From: Sphingobacteriia bacterium | Lineage (GTDB): Bacteria > Bacteroidota > Bacteroidia > Chitinophagales > Chitinophagaceae | DNA length: 64,000 bases | Direction of reading: 5' to 3' | NCBI GenBank assembly: GCA_947452295.1 | Contig: CANGCK010000004.1 | Location: 1 to 64,000 of the forward strand | Part shown: piece after piece, positions 54,501-61,473 of the stretch | Layout: each line of letters starts with the position of its first letter | Position numbering within the stretch: position 1 is the stretch's first letter | Translations under genes and position numbers: made by a program | The notes under the pieces: generated by a model | Database searches by the model: none | Told to the model about the DNA's origin: nothing | Seen by the model: the letters and a program-made list of their open reading frames with translations, nothing else

Positions 54501-57019
54501 GATACAGAATAGGTTTTGGTAGTTGAAGGCGCTACTTTAAAACTATATGGACTGCTAGTAATTCCATTTACAGTTACGGGTGTTGTACCATCGGAATATG
54601 TTAAACTCCATGGTTGTGAACCCGTTAATACAATACTCAATGAGGCAGAATCTCCGGTACAAATAGTTGTACTTCCGCTTAAAACAGAAGTTGGACGTGA
54701 ACTCACAGCAACAAATGCTGTGCCTGTTTTATCTCCTGCAGCAGCGGAACAATTTGCATCAGTCAATGATGTTACTGAATAGGTTTTGGCAGATGAAGGC
54801 GCTACTTTAAAACTATAAGGACTGCTGGTAATTCCATTCAATGTTACAGGTGTAGTGCCATCGGTATACGTTAAACTCCATGGTTGTGAACCTGTTAATG
54901 CAATGCTCAATGAGGTAGAATCTCCGCTACAAATAGTTGCAGTTCCACTTAATGATGATGTTGGGTGATTATATACAATACCAGAAAGTGCTGTTGTTTT
55001 TGTTAACGCATTGCTAGATTCTGCAATTAGATTTCCGCTTGGAGCATTGCTTGCAGTAGAGGATAACCGAATATAAACAGTTGCAGAAGTAATATCACCC
55101 AACACTGGAAAATGAAGTGTGTCTGAAAATGAACCTCCAGATGATTTCCCAATTTCAAAATTTGCTGGCGCTTTAATCACTAGGATGTCGGTAAGATGAT
55201 CCCCTTGAATGGAAATAATTTGGTTCGACGAAGCAATTCCTGTACAGGTAGAAAATGTGCTAGGTGTACCTGATATAGAAATAGTAGGCAAATAAGTAAT
55301 GAGAGTATAAATTGCACTATCCTTACAACCCAAAGAATCAATTGCTTGAATTTTAATGGGGAAAGTATCTACTTCTCCAATTGCACCTGCCAGATTCCCA
55401 TTGGCATTTAAAATAAGATTTGCGGGGATTTTATCAGTAGTAGTAAAATTTACTGTACCTGCACCACCAGATTGCGTAAATGTCTGGTTGAATGAATTCC
55501 CAAATATCCCGGATGTAATTACTGGATTAGTAATTTTTGGACCGAATATATTGAATGATGATTTTGCTGTTAAATCATTAACGGGTATACTATCTAAACG
55601 CGCTAAAATATATCCAACACCTGGCTGTGTTTGAGAAGTAAATGTTACTGTAGCTGTTTTAGCGTTTTGAATTGCAGACTGTGCATTTGATAAAGATCCA
55701 TTTACTGCAGAAAAAGAAATCGGCAAATTAACAAACGCAAATAAACTATCACTGCTAATAGAATTATTAGCAGAATTCGACAAAAAACCAGCTGTTGCAA
55801 CTATTGAAGTATTAGCACATTCCGAAGGGCTTGGGATATTTATTTTTAATTGCAAAAAAGGAGTAGTTGTAATTGATCCTGAATAACCACTACCCATTAT
55901 TGCAGCATTATTGCAACCTGATGTCAATGAAGATCCATTATTACATCCCCACCAGTTATTACTCGCATCTATACTTCCATCAGCATTGATCATTGCAACT
56001 GCATTAGGAGAAAGAGTTGATGCATTATTAAACAATCTGTTATAATTAAATTTTATTGTATTTGCACTTGAAAACTGGTGATTAGTAATAACAGCGCCAC
56101 CAGCACTATTATTACCAGTTGTTTGATTGTTCGTGAATATATTTTTAGTAACGTATGCATTAAATGTATTACCTACATTTAGTTTTGGCTGAGTTCCAAT
56201 TGAAACTGCCCCACCACCAAAACCGCTACCCATTGCAATATTTTTATCGAAAGTAGAATTGGTAATTGAAACAAAACCATTTGCGGCTGAAGTAAGATTT
56301 TCCAAAAAATAACTTACAGCACCCCCACTTCCAGTACTATCTATATTACTTGTAAAAATACATTTATCAATAATCAATGACCCTCCCCCGTTATACCTTA
56401 CAGCCCCACCTTCACCATTATTATTACCAACTTTATTATTTTTAAATTCACATAAATTAAGTGTTAAATTGTTATTAGTTCCGCCAGCAATAATTGCTCC
56501 TCCTCCATAAAAATCTGATTGTAAGTCACCGCCCTTAAATTGCACGCTATTAATAGTTACAATAACATTTGAAATATTTGCAGTAGGGTTTATAGTAAGA
56601 ATTCTATCTTTATTAGTAGCAGTCATTTCAATAATGGTAGTACTAGAATCTACTCCATTAATAGTAATATTTTGTGCTCGTTCACCGATTACAATTGCAC
56701 CTAAACTTAGTGCATATGTTGAAGCAGAAAGTTTGATTATGGAAGTCCCACCTACTGCATTAGCTGCTTCCAAAGCAGACCTCAATGAAATATTTCCTGC
56801 ATTGTCAACGCCAGTTCCATTAGCAGGTGTGGCTGCATGTGTATCAGCAGAAGTATTTACAATAATAGTTCTAATTGGGGGGACTGGCAAATAGGGAGTA
56901 GCCGACATCAATATAGATTGTATCAAAAAAAACAAGAGAAACCAAACATGCAAATATCTTTTTTTTTGATTTGATTGATTGATATAACCAATAGAAATAT
57001 TAACTGCTGAAAATTGCAT
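51536..57019 (-). CDS. Giant secreted beta-helix/repeat protein with T9SS type B tail (1,827 residues)
   Basis: A signal-like hydrophobic segment (about residues 24-41) precedes a right-handed beta-helix (about 50-390) opened by NISLRSALEAANA, the CSLREA-type motif. Ig-like parts follow, then seven 90-residue repeats (685-1314, each starting RPTSVLSG). A putative-Ig stretch (about 1380-1480) and an MBG-like part (about 1510-1680) follow. The C-terminal gliding-type domain (about 1740-1827, FTPNGDGINDKFIIKN) is the T9SS type B signal. It is likely exported to the surface or medium. It follows three tail-collar genes by 31 bases, so it may be co-transcribed. Confidence 0.88.
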   Translation of the reverse strand: MQFSAVNISIGYINQSNQKKRYLHVWFLLFFLIQSILMSATPYLPVPPIRTIIVNTSADTHAATPANGTGVDNAGNISLRSALEAANAVGGTSIIKLSASTYALSLGAIVIGERAQNITINGVDSSTTIIEMTATNKDRILTINPTANISNVIVTINSVQFKGGDLQSDFYGGGAIIAGGTNNNLTLNLCEFKNNKVGNNNGEGGAVRYNGGGSLIIDKCIFTSNIDSTGSGGAVSYFLENLTSAANGFVSITNSTFDKNIAMGSGFGGGAVSIGTQPKLNVGNTFNAYVTKNIFTNNQTTGNNSAGGAVITNHQFSSANTIKFNYNRLFNNASTLSPNAVAMINADGSIDASNNWWGCNNGSSLTSGCNNAAIMGSGYSGSITTTPFLQLKINIPSPSECANTSIVATAGFLSNSANNSISSDSLFAFVNLPISFSAVNGSLSNAQSAIQNAKTATVTFTSQTQPGVGYILARLDSIPVNDLTAKSSFNIFGPKITNPVITSGIFGNSFNQTFTQSGGAGTVNFTTTDKIPANLILNANGNLAGAIGEVDTFPIKIQAIDSLGCKDSAIYTLITYLPTISISGTPSTFSTCTGIASSNQIISIQGDHLTDILVIKAPANFEIGKSSGGSFSDTLHFPVLGDITSATVYIRLSSTASNAPSGNLIAESSNALTKTTALSGIVYNHPTSSLSGTATICSGDSTSLSIALTGSQPWSLTYTDGTTPVTLNGITSSPYSFKVAPSSAKTYSVTSLTDANCSAAAGDKTGTAFVAVSSRPTSVLSGSTTICTGDSASLSIVLTGSQPWSLTYSDGTTPVTVNGITSSPYSFKVAPSTTKTYSVSSLADVNCTAATVDKTGIAIVSVNARPTSVLSGSTTICNGDSVLLSIALTGTQPWRLTYTDGNTPISVNGIASSPYSFKVAPSSAKTYSVTSLADANCTAISGDKTGTAVVSVNARPTSVLSGTATICTGDSTSLSIALSGSQPWSVTYTDGTTPVTVNRITSSPYSFKVAPSTTKTYSVSSLTDANCTGNAVDKTGTAIVFVNARPTSVLSGSTTICNGDSVLLSIALTGSQPWSLTYTDGTTPLSVNGITSSPYSFKVAPSSTKTYSVSSLTDANCTAISGDKTGTAIVSVYARPTSVLSGTATICKGDSTSLSIALTGSQPWSVTYTDGTTPVIVNGITNSPYSFKVAPSTTKTYSVSSLTDANCTANVRDITGTVVVSVNARPTSVLSGSTSICYGDSTLLSIALTGSQPWSLTYTDGTTPISVNGITSSPYSFKVAPSSTKTYSVTTFSDAICTGDLVGILGTATVTVNPLPVAVIAGSTSVLKDAPSPVIALTGSSGISPYLFTYSINNGPLQTITSISSDSVNLLVPTVAFGSYAYHLISVQDAGRLGCKNSYHDSAIVKVIDDRPQGLTYTPSSIVVNGGVAISSLLPVSIGGKIDRYEVSPALPTGLLLNTTTGEISGKCNSLVSGKEFTITAYNIAGSISCTVTITVNVYPSLSSFNSITAKYGDKDITITPPTSNSDGAITYSSSNSSVAIVFGNNIKIVGAGTAQITALQSSSNNYLSGSITTILSVAKSVLNIKADDASKCLGDNNPSFSYTAIGFVNGDDLTKLTKLPTLQSDAIKGSSIGNYSIVPAGASSSNYEINYQSGILTINPLPAVSVAATYSKVSKGTNVVLNGIGDGQFKWSPAAYLSSPNAPITIARVMEKTTYTATVTSSLGCVNTTNVTVDINEDVNVSPAIVFTPNGDGINDKFIIKNIDSYPQNKLQIFDQSGKTVYERINYNNDWDGTITGESKFTNKTYYYVLTVNGNITKKGAITILR
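53078..54967 (-). repeat. Seven tandem 270-bp coding repeats
   Basis: Seven units of exactly 270 bp (90 codons) run from 54967 down to 53078 with boundaries at 54697, 54427, 54157, 53887, 53617 and 53347. Each encodes RPTSVLSG...ICxGDS...SQPWSLTYTDG...SPYSFKVAPS. Units 3, 5 and 7 share one set of variants and units 4 and 6 another, so a 540-bp pair was probably the unit duplicated last. Confidence 0.93.
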
Positions 57020-57050
57020 ATTTACTAGTTGAAGGGTATATTATTTTTGA

Positions 57051-57581
57051 TTACCACCTAGATGGAAAAACTCCTTGTATTGCGATACAGAAATTAAGAA
57101 CCAAAAAGGGCATTAAATTATTATGGGGCAATCCGCCACCTGAATTACTAAGCGACAAAATATTCATGTTAACAGGGGTTCCTAGTGTATCTGTATATAA
57201 ATTAGGGGCCGGCCTCCCGGCAGTATTTGACATTGATACTAAACTAGAAGGAATTGCCGCATTACCAACTGCAACTCCATTTATTGCATGACTATGGGCT
57301 GGAATTTCACTACTTAATAAGGTTACATTTTCTGTGCCACCAGTTTCTCCTAAACTCCTTACCGACAAGCCTACACCTTGATTTGCATGCAAAGGCGACC
57401 TTCCTTGAAAGTTAGGCAATGCAAATGTAGAAGTTCCATTACCTCCATAATAAGTTCCTAACAAAGAGAACAATGCCGTATTTTGATAAATTGATATAAT
57501 TTGTCCATTACAAAATGCCCAACCGGAAGGCGCAAAATTGAATGGAAAAATTCTTATTTCAGCTAAAAATGGGTCTGCCAT
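57051..57581 (-). CDS. Tail-collar (microcystin-dependent-type) protein 3
   Basis: The 176-residue protein begins MADPFLAEIRIFPFNFAPSG, then GWAFCNGQ, GTYYGGNGTSTFALPNFQGR and EIPAHSHAING. This is the phage tail-collar fold of the MdpB ('microcystin-dependent protein') type common in free-living bacteria. No signal peptide is present and the function is unknown. I chose the ATG at 57581; a TTG at 57626 would overlap the gene upstream. The three collar paralogues lie head to tail, ending just before the giant beta-helix gene. Confidence 0.88.
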   Translation of the reverse strand: MADPFLAEIRIFPFNFAPSGWAFCNGQIISIYQNTALFSLLGTYYGGNGTSTFALPNFQGRSPLHANQGVGLSVRSLGETGGTENVTLLSSEIPAHSHAINGVAVGNAAIPSSLVSMSNTAGRPAPNLYTDTLGTPVNMNILSLSNSGGGLPHNNLMPFLVLNFCIAIQGVFPSRW

Positions 57582-57591
57582 AGTTTTTAAT

Positions 57592-58092
57592 TTAGGAATA
57601 TGATGGATAAATTCCTTGTAGAGCAATACAAAAGTTCAACACTAAATAGGGTGATAAATTATTATGAGGTTGCCCGCCCCCTGTTGTTGCAATAGACGCT
57701 GCATTAAGTGTTGTATTTGCCGTGGACTGATAGGGCGACAATCCTGTTTTTCCAGACAAAAAATTGGCAGATATAGAAGCGGAATTAGTTGCATTGGCAC
57801 TTGCGAGAACAATATGGTTATGAACTGGTAATTCACTTAGCAACAAAGTATGATTGGCCTCTCCTCCTTGTTCCCCTAAAACATGATCATTACTTGCATG
57901 CATTGGTATTTTAGATCGTAAATCAGGTAAAGCAAAATTAGTTGTTCCATTTCCACCATATATCGTTCCCACTAAAGAAAAAAGTGCTTGATTCTGGTTA
58001 ATCGATAATAACTGGCCATTACATAAAGCCCACCCTTTGGGAGGGAAATTAAAAGAAAAAATTCTTATCTCAGATAAAAAAGGTGTTGCCAT
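57592..58092 (-). CDS. Tail-collar (microcystin-dependent-type) protein 2
   Basis: The 166-residue paralogue has MATPFLSEIRIFSFNFPPKG, GWALCNGQLLSI, GTIYGGNGTTNFALPDLRSK and ELPVHNHIVLA, ending VLNFCIALQGIYPSYS. It is the closest sister of the gene downstream, pointing to a local duplication. The fold is the phage collar domain; the role outside phage is unresolved. Ten bases separate it from the next gene and 23 from the one before. Confidence 0.88.
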   Translation of the reverse strand: MATPFLSEIRIFSFNFPPKGWALCNGQLLSINQNQALFSLVGTIYGGNGTTNFALPDLRSKIPMHASNDHVLGEQGGEANHTLLLSELPVHNHIVLASANATNSASISANFLSGKTGLSPYQSTANTTLNAASIATTGGGQPHNNLSPYLVLNFCIALQGIYPSYS

Positions 58093-58115
58093 TTAATATG
58101 ATTCGAAATGATAAA

Positions 58116-58616
58116 TTAATTTTGTGTCGGGTATATTCCGTATAAAGAAATAATGAAATTAACCGCTAAAAAGGGATGCATGTTTTCATGTGGCTGACTG
58201 CCGCCAACTGATTGCACAGCTCCCGAACCCATAGAAACTGTTGGTGTACCTGTTCCATATGATTTAATCGAATTACCTGCTAAATAATTACCTGAAGGAT
58301 TGTCGGTATTTCCTGTTAATGTACTCGACAGCAAAGTATGTATATGTGCGGGAATTTGATTAATTGTCAAAGTAACTGTTTCAGAACCACCTTTTTCAGA
58401 TAATAGATAGCTTGTACTTGCTTGCATTGGAAACCTACCACTTAAATCCGGAAGAGCAAATGTTGTTACGCCATCTCCACCATATGTAGTACCAATTAAA
58501 TTATACAAAGTGTCAAATTCACTAATTGATAATAATTGACCTCCACAAAACATCCAACCGTTAGGTGGAAAATTACCGGCAAATAATCGTATTTCACCTA
58601 TATATGACTCCGCCAT
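58116..58616 (-). CDS. Tail-collar (microcystin-dependent-type) protein 1
   Basis: The 166-residue first member of the triad begins MAESYIGEIRLFAGNFPPNG and has GWMFCGGQLLSI, GTTYGGDGVTTFALPDLSGR and QIPAHIHTLL, ending VNFIISLYGIYPTQN. It is the most diverged of the three. The ATG at 58616 is preferred to a TTG at 58622. No signal peptide is seen. Such triads are common in Bacteroidota, next to large secreted proteins. Confidence 0.88.
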   Translation of the reverse strand: MAESYIGEIRLFAGNFPPNGWMFCGGQLLSISEFDTLYNLIGTTYGGDGVTTFALPDLSGRFPMQASTSYLLSEKGGSETVTLTINQIPAHIHTLLSSTLTGNTDNPSGNYLAGNSIKSYGTGTPTVSMGSGAVQSVGGSQPHENMHPFLAVNFIISLYGIYPTQN

Positions 58617-58740
58617 ATTCAATTAAGTATTAGATTTTAAATTCAATTTTATAATGATTGAAATTGTAAAATTGAGTATCTTAAAAATAAACCAACTACA
58701 TCGCAAGTCAATAGTTTATGCCTTTAAATTAACCTTAAAT

Positions 58741-58769
58741 TTTTATTAAAGAAATGATATTTAATAAAA
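58741..58769 (-). terminator. AT-rich hairpin after the binding-protein-like gene
   Basis: TTTTATTAAA (58741-58750) and TTTAATAAAA (58760-58769) form a perfect 10-bp stem around nine bases. It lies 29 bases after the stop of the leftward gene ending at 58798, so it could act as a weak terminator, but the stem has no G-C pair and the call is uncertain. Confidence 0.35.
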
Positions 58770-58786
58770 TTTAACACATAAACAAA

Positions 58787-58794
58787 CAAACATA
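58787..58794 (-). promoter_or_regulatory. Candidate -7 element for the tail-collar/giant protein unit
   Basis: On the minus strand this reads TATGTTTG, an exact TAnnTTTG, in the 181-base space before the first collar gene. The leader would be about 165 bases and would contain the AT-rich hairpin at 58741-58769. No good TTG is seen at the -33 position. Confidence 0.3.
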
Positions 58795-58797
58795 TAA

Positions 58798-59940
58798 TTA
58801 ATAACATAAATAAGTGTTTAACCAACCAGAGTAGCTTGTCGGAGGTGTATTTTCTACGAATTCATGCCACTGACTTATCAATTGGTCAATGTTTATATTT
58901 TCAATTTTCAGCTCATCAGTTAGCCCAACTTTTTGCACTGGGGGCACAAAGAAATTTGTTTCAACATCAAAATACAATTCACCTCTTGGAGTGAAAAAAC
59001 TTTTAGAAGCAAATAATTCAATTATAGCTGCCGAATCATTGGCATCAATTTTATGCTGAAAAATTGTAATTAACATTAGTCCTAATTCATATCCAAGAAG
59101 TGAAATGGAAGTTGCTGGTCGATTAAATTTTTCAGTAAATTTATCTACAAATGAAGGAGTACTATAGAAGTCCTTTTCCAACCAAGAAGTATACCCTGCA
59201 ATATTTATACCGTTTAAGGTTGCAGGATTTTCAATAAATTCATTATCGAACATCATTGGAGAAACAAATAAGTTCAAGGGGAAATGGTTTTTAAAAGAAT
59301 AAATTTTATTCAGGAATAACTTTCCTGAATATGAATTAAATACACATAAAATATTTTTTATTGATGTATTTGATGCTAGAAAATCAGTTAATTCATCAAC
59401 CGTATAATCTTCACTTTTTTGTTGTTTATTAATATAGTTAAAAGCTATTTCACCTCCAGCATTCAAAAAAGATTGAGTAATTGAACCTAGATGCGAATAC
59501 CCACAATCATAAAAAGATGAAGCCACTACTGCTTTGTTTGATTGATTGTTAACCGCCAATTTTCCGGTTAACCAACAACAAAATGAGTAATGTAAACACA
59601 AGCAAATCACATTTGGCAATGGTTTCCAACTAAATGGATAATTTGCACCAGTATTCACAATAATCAATAATTTTCCAGATTTTGCAAAAATAGGTTGAAG
59701 TTTTTCAACAAATGGAAAATCCATAAATGCTACAATTAAATTCACTTCATCTATTAATAAGAGTTTCTCCGCTTTTTCAACAATAACTTTCCCCTCACCA
59801 CCCATCCCAATACTTTCATAGACTGGTTCAATTTTCTTTGTACCGATATAATCTTGCAAAGAAATTTTAATTGCGCCAATAAAATCCATCATTAGATTAG
59901 GATACTCTTTAGATTGTGCGTACATTATGCCAACTTTCAT
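58798..59940 (-). CDS. Periplasmic-binding-protein-like (type I) protein without signal peptide
   Basis: The 380-residue protein opens MKVGIMYAQSKEYPNLMMDF with no signal peptide. It continues in the two-lobe pattern of branched-chain amino acid receptors (Peripla_BP_6): VNLIVAFMDFPFVEKLQ, VASSFYDCGYSHLGSI, ILCVFNSYSGKLFLNKIYSF and GLMLITIFQHKID. A cytoplasmic relative of this fold is AmiC, a ligand sensor, so a regulatory role is possible. No ABC transporter genes are nearby. The C-terminus ends SYSGWLNTYLCY. The family match is moderate. Confidence 0.6.
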   Translation of the reverse strand: MKVGIMYAQSKEYPNLMMDFIGAIKISLQDYIGTKKIEPVYESIGMGGEGKVIVEKAEKLLLIDEVNLIVAFMDFPFVEKLQPIFAKSGKLLIIVNTGANYPFSWKPLPNVICLCLHYSFCCWLTGKLAVNNQSNKAVVASSFYDCGYSHLGSITQSFLNAGGEIAFNYINKQQKSEDYTVDELTDFLASNTSIKNILCVFNSYSGKLFLNKIYSFKNHFPLNLFVSPMMFDNEFIENPATLNGINIAGYTSWLEKDFYSTPSFVDKFTEKFNRPATSISLLGYELGLMLITIFQHKIDANDSAAIIELFASKSFFTPRGELYFDVETNFFVPPVQKVGLTDELKIENINIDQLISQWHEFVENTPPTSYSGWLNTYLCY

Positions 59941-60275
59941 CTGTAGCTGATTTTTTTGAATGTTTTTTTAACACTTTATCGTTACATGGAAATCTACCCT
60001 TAAATAATCACAGCGATAATTGCAATCGTTAATTAGAGTTTAATGAATATATTCCCTAACAAATCATTTAGGAACGATTACATAAAAAAATATTATTTGA
60101 TTGATTGATTTGTTTTTATTTTAGATTAGATTTACCTTGTAAATATAATCTAAAATAATTCCGCAAGTATATGAATTATTCAAAAATCAATACTTAATAT
60201 TAACAATGGTTTTCAATGTTGAACTTATTGATCGAATAAAATATTGCCAAATCAGTTTAAGTAAAATGTAAATAA
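59941..60275. other. 335-base divergent intergenic space
   Basis: No plausible gene of 30 codons or more and no RNA gene is seen. It lies between divergent genes (leftward 59940, rightward 60276) and must hold promoters for both, but I found no exact TAnnTTTG pair with a good spacer. The only clear structure is a long dyad at 60116-60158. A short GATT-rich stretch (about 60099-60112) precedes it. Confidence 0.6.
60116..60158. promoter_or_regulatory. 43-base dyad: 20-position stem with one mismatch
   Basis: The outer arms TTATTTTAGATTA (60116-60128) and TAATCTAAAATAA (60146-60158) are exact complements. After one mismatch, ATTTAC (60130-60135) pairs with GTAAAT (60139-60144) across a CTT loop. 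Between divergent genes this is more likely an operator or structural element than a terminator. Confidence 0.5.
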
Positions 60276-60926
60276 ATGAAAAACAGAAGATCTTTTTTAA
60301 AAGAAAGTACTTTAGCTACCGCATCATTAATATTTTGTGGAATAAATGCAAAGGGAGAAAATAATTTGATCTCTTCAAATAGGATGAGCAATAATACATT
60401 AACGATTTTACATGGGATTAACTCGTCATTATTAGAAAAAAATAAAATCAAAACTCATTTCAACAATTTAGCACAAAATAATGACAGAAGTATTATATCA
60501 ATAGATCAATTAAATTCCCAAGAACAATATTGTATTGTAAAAACCACTTTCCAAACAGCAGGTATTATATATTCTAAGCATCTATCTAAATCGCCCAATC
60601 AACTAATTAAAGAAATTAATATATTGGCAACTGAATTAAAAGAAATACATAATTGTACTATTGTTATTTGCGAATTACCTTACAATGACCATCATTCATT
60701 CAATAAAATAGAAAACAAAATTGCTTATCAAACCGCTAATTTAGATTTAATAATCAGCAATACAGAAAAAAACAGTTACGAGGTATATTTAAATAAATTG
60801 GGGCAGGAAGTTTATATAAGCCATAACAATATACATAGCAATGATTTCAAGCAAATCGAATTTACTTTTAATCATTTAAATCAAAAAAATAATATTGAAC
60901 TGAAAAATATTGTTTTAAATAGTTAA
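60276..60926 (+). CDS. Tat-type exported, degenerate 5'-nucleotidase-like protein
   Basis: The 216-residue protein begins MKNRRSFLKESTLATASLIF, a typical twin-arginine signal. The rest resembles a shortened metallophosphatase/5'-nucleotidase N-domain. TLTILHGINSSL stands where family members have LTILHTNDxHS, and NLDLIISNTEKNSYEVYLNK stands where they have IDLIIGGHTHT. The metal-binding Asp-x-His and GHTH residues are therefore missing, so catalysis is unlikely. The middle of the family domain (about 100 residues) appears deleted. The resemblance is my reading of the pattern and needs a profile search. Confidence 0.5.
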   Translation: MKNRRSFLKESTLATASLIFCGINAKGENNLISSNRMSNNTLTILHGINSSLLEKNKIKTHFNNLAQNNDRSIISIDQLNSQEQYCIVKTTFQTAGIIYSKHLSKSPNQLIKEINILATELKEIHNCTIVICELPYNDHHSFNKIENKIAYQTANLDLIISNTEKNSYEVYLNKLGQEVYISHNNIHSNDFKQIEFTFNHLNQKNNIELKNIVLNS

Positions 60927-60972
60927 TCGCATAATATTGAAACTGTTTCAGCAATTTATAGGCTAACCCTAC

Positions 60973-61443
60973 ATGATTACACTTCGATTAGTAGAAAAGA
61001 AAGATGAACATTTCATCTACAATGTTTATCGCTCAGCACGAGAAGATGAACTAAAATTAACGAATTGGTCAGAAGTACAAAAACATGCATTTGTAACAAT
61101 GCAGTTAATGGCTCAACATACAGATTACAGCAACAGATTTCCATCGATACAATACTTAATTATTGAACTGAAAAAAAAATCAGTTGGCCGGCTTTATATC
61201 GCCGAATCAACTACAGAAATTAAAATCATAGACATAACAATATTGCCAGAATACCAACAAAAAAAAATTGGTACTAATATATTGAAAAATATTTTAAAGA
61301 GAGCCACTGAACTACGTAAAACAGTTAGGTTACATGTTATTTGCTCCAATCCTGCATATAGATTATATGATCGTTTAGGATTTAAAATCATATCAACTAT
61401 TCAAGATCGCCATTATATGGAGTATAATAATCAATATACATAA
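60973..61443 (+). CDS. GNAT family acetyltransferase
   Basis: The 156-residue protein has the order of a GNAT enzyme: MITLRLVEKKDEHFIYNVYR at the start, KKSVGRLYIAE, then IIDITILPEYQQKKIGTNIL (about residues 84-103), whose QxxKIG is the acetyl-CoA pyrophosphate loop. RLHVICSNPAYRLYDRLGFK follows. The substrate is unknown. It lies 46 bases after the Tat-exported protein gene and 30 bases before the GH92 gene. Confidence 0.82.
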   Translation: MITLRLVEKKDEHFIYNVYRSAREDELKLTNWSEVQKHAFVTMQLMAQHTDYSNRFPSIQYLIIELKKKSVGRLYIAESTTEIKIIDITILPEYQQKKIGTNILKNILKRATELRKTVRLHVICSNPAYRLYDRLGFKIISTIQDRHYMEYNNQYT

Positions 61444-61473
61444 ATTAAAATAACCAATCAATACTTTATCATA

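Noticed and set aside
53775..54782. Repeated short open frames opposite the tandem repeats, spaced by 540 bp
   Set aside because: They only reflect the 540-bp higher-order repeat of the coding strand and have no independent support.
53078..54967. Regular direct repeats that might be taken for a CRISPR-like array
   Set aside because: The units are 270 bp, directly abutting, without spacers, and fully coding in one frame of the secreted giant protein.
57051..58616. Possible prophage remnant, because three proteins carry a phage tail-collar domain
   Set aside because: No other phage genes, integrase or attachment repeats are near, and these are of the chromosomal microcystin-dependent type found widely in free-living bacteria.
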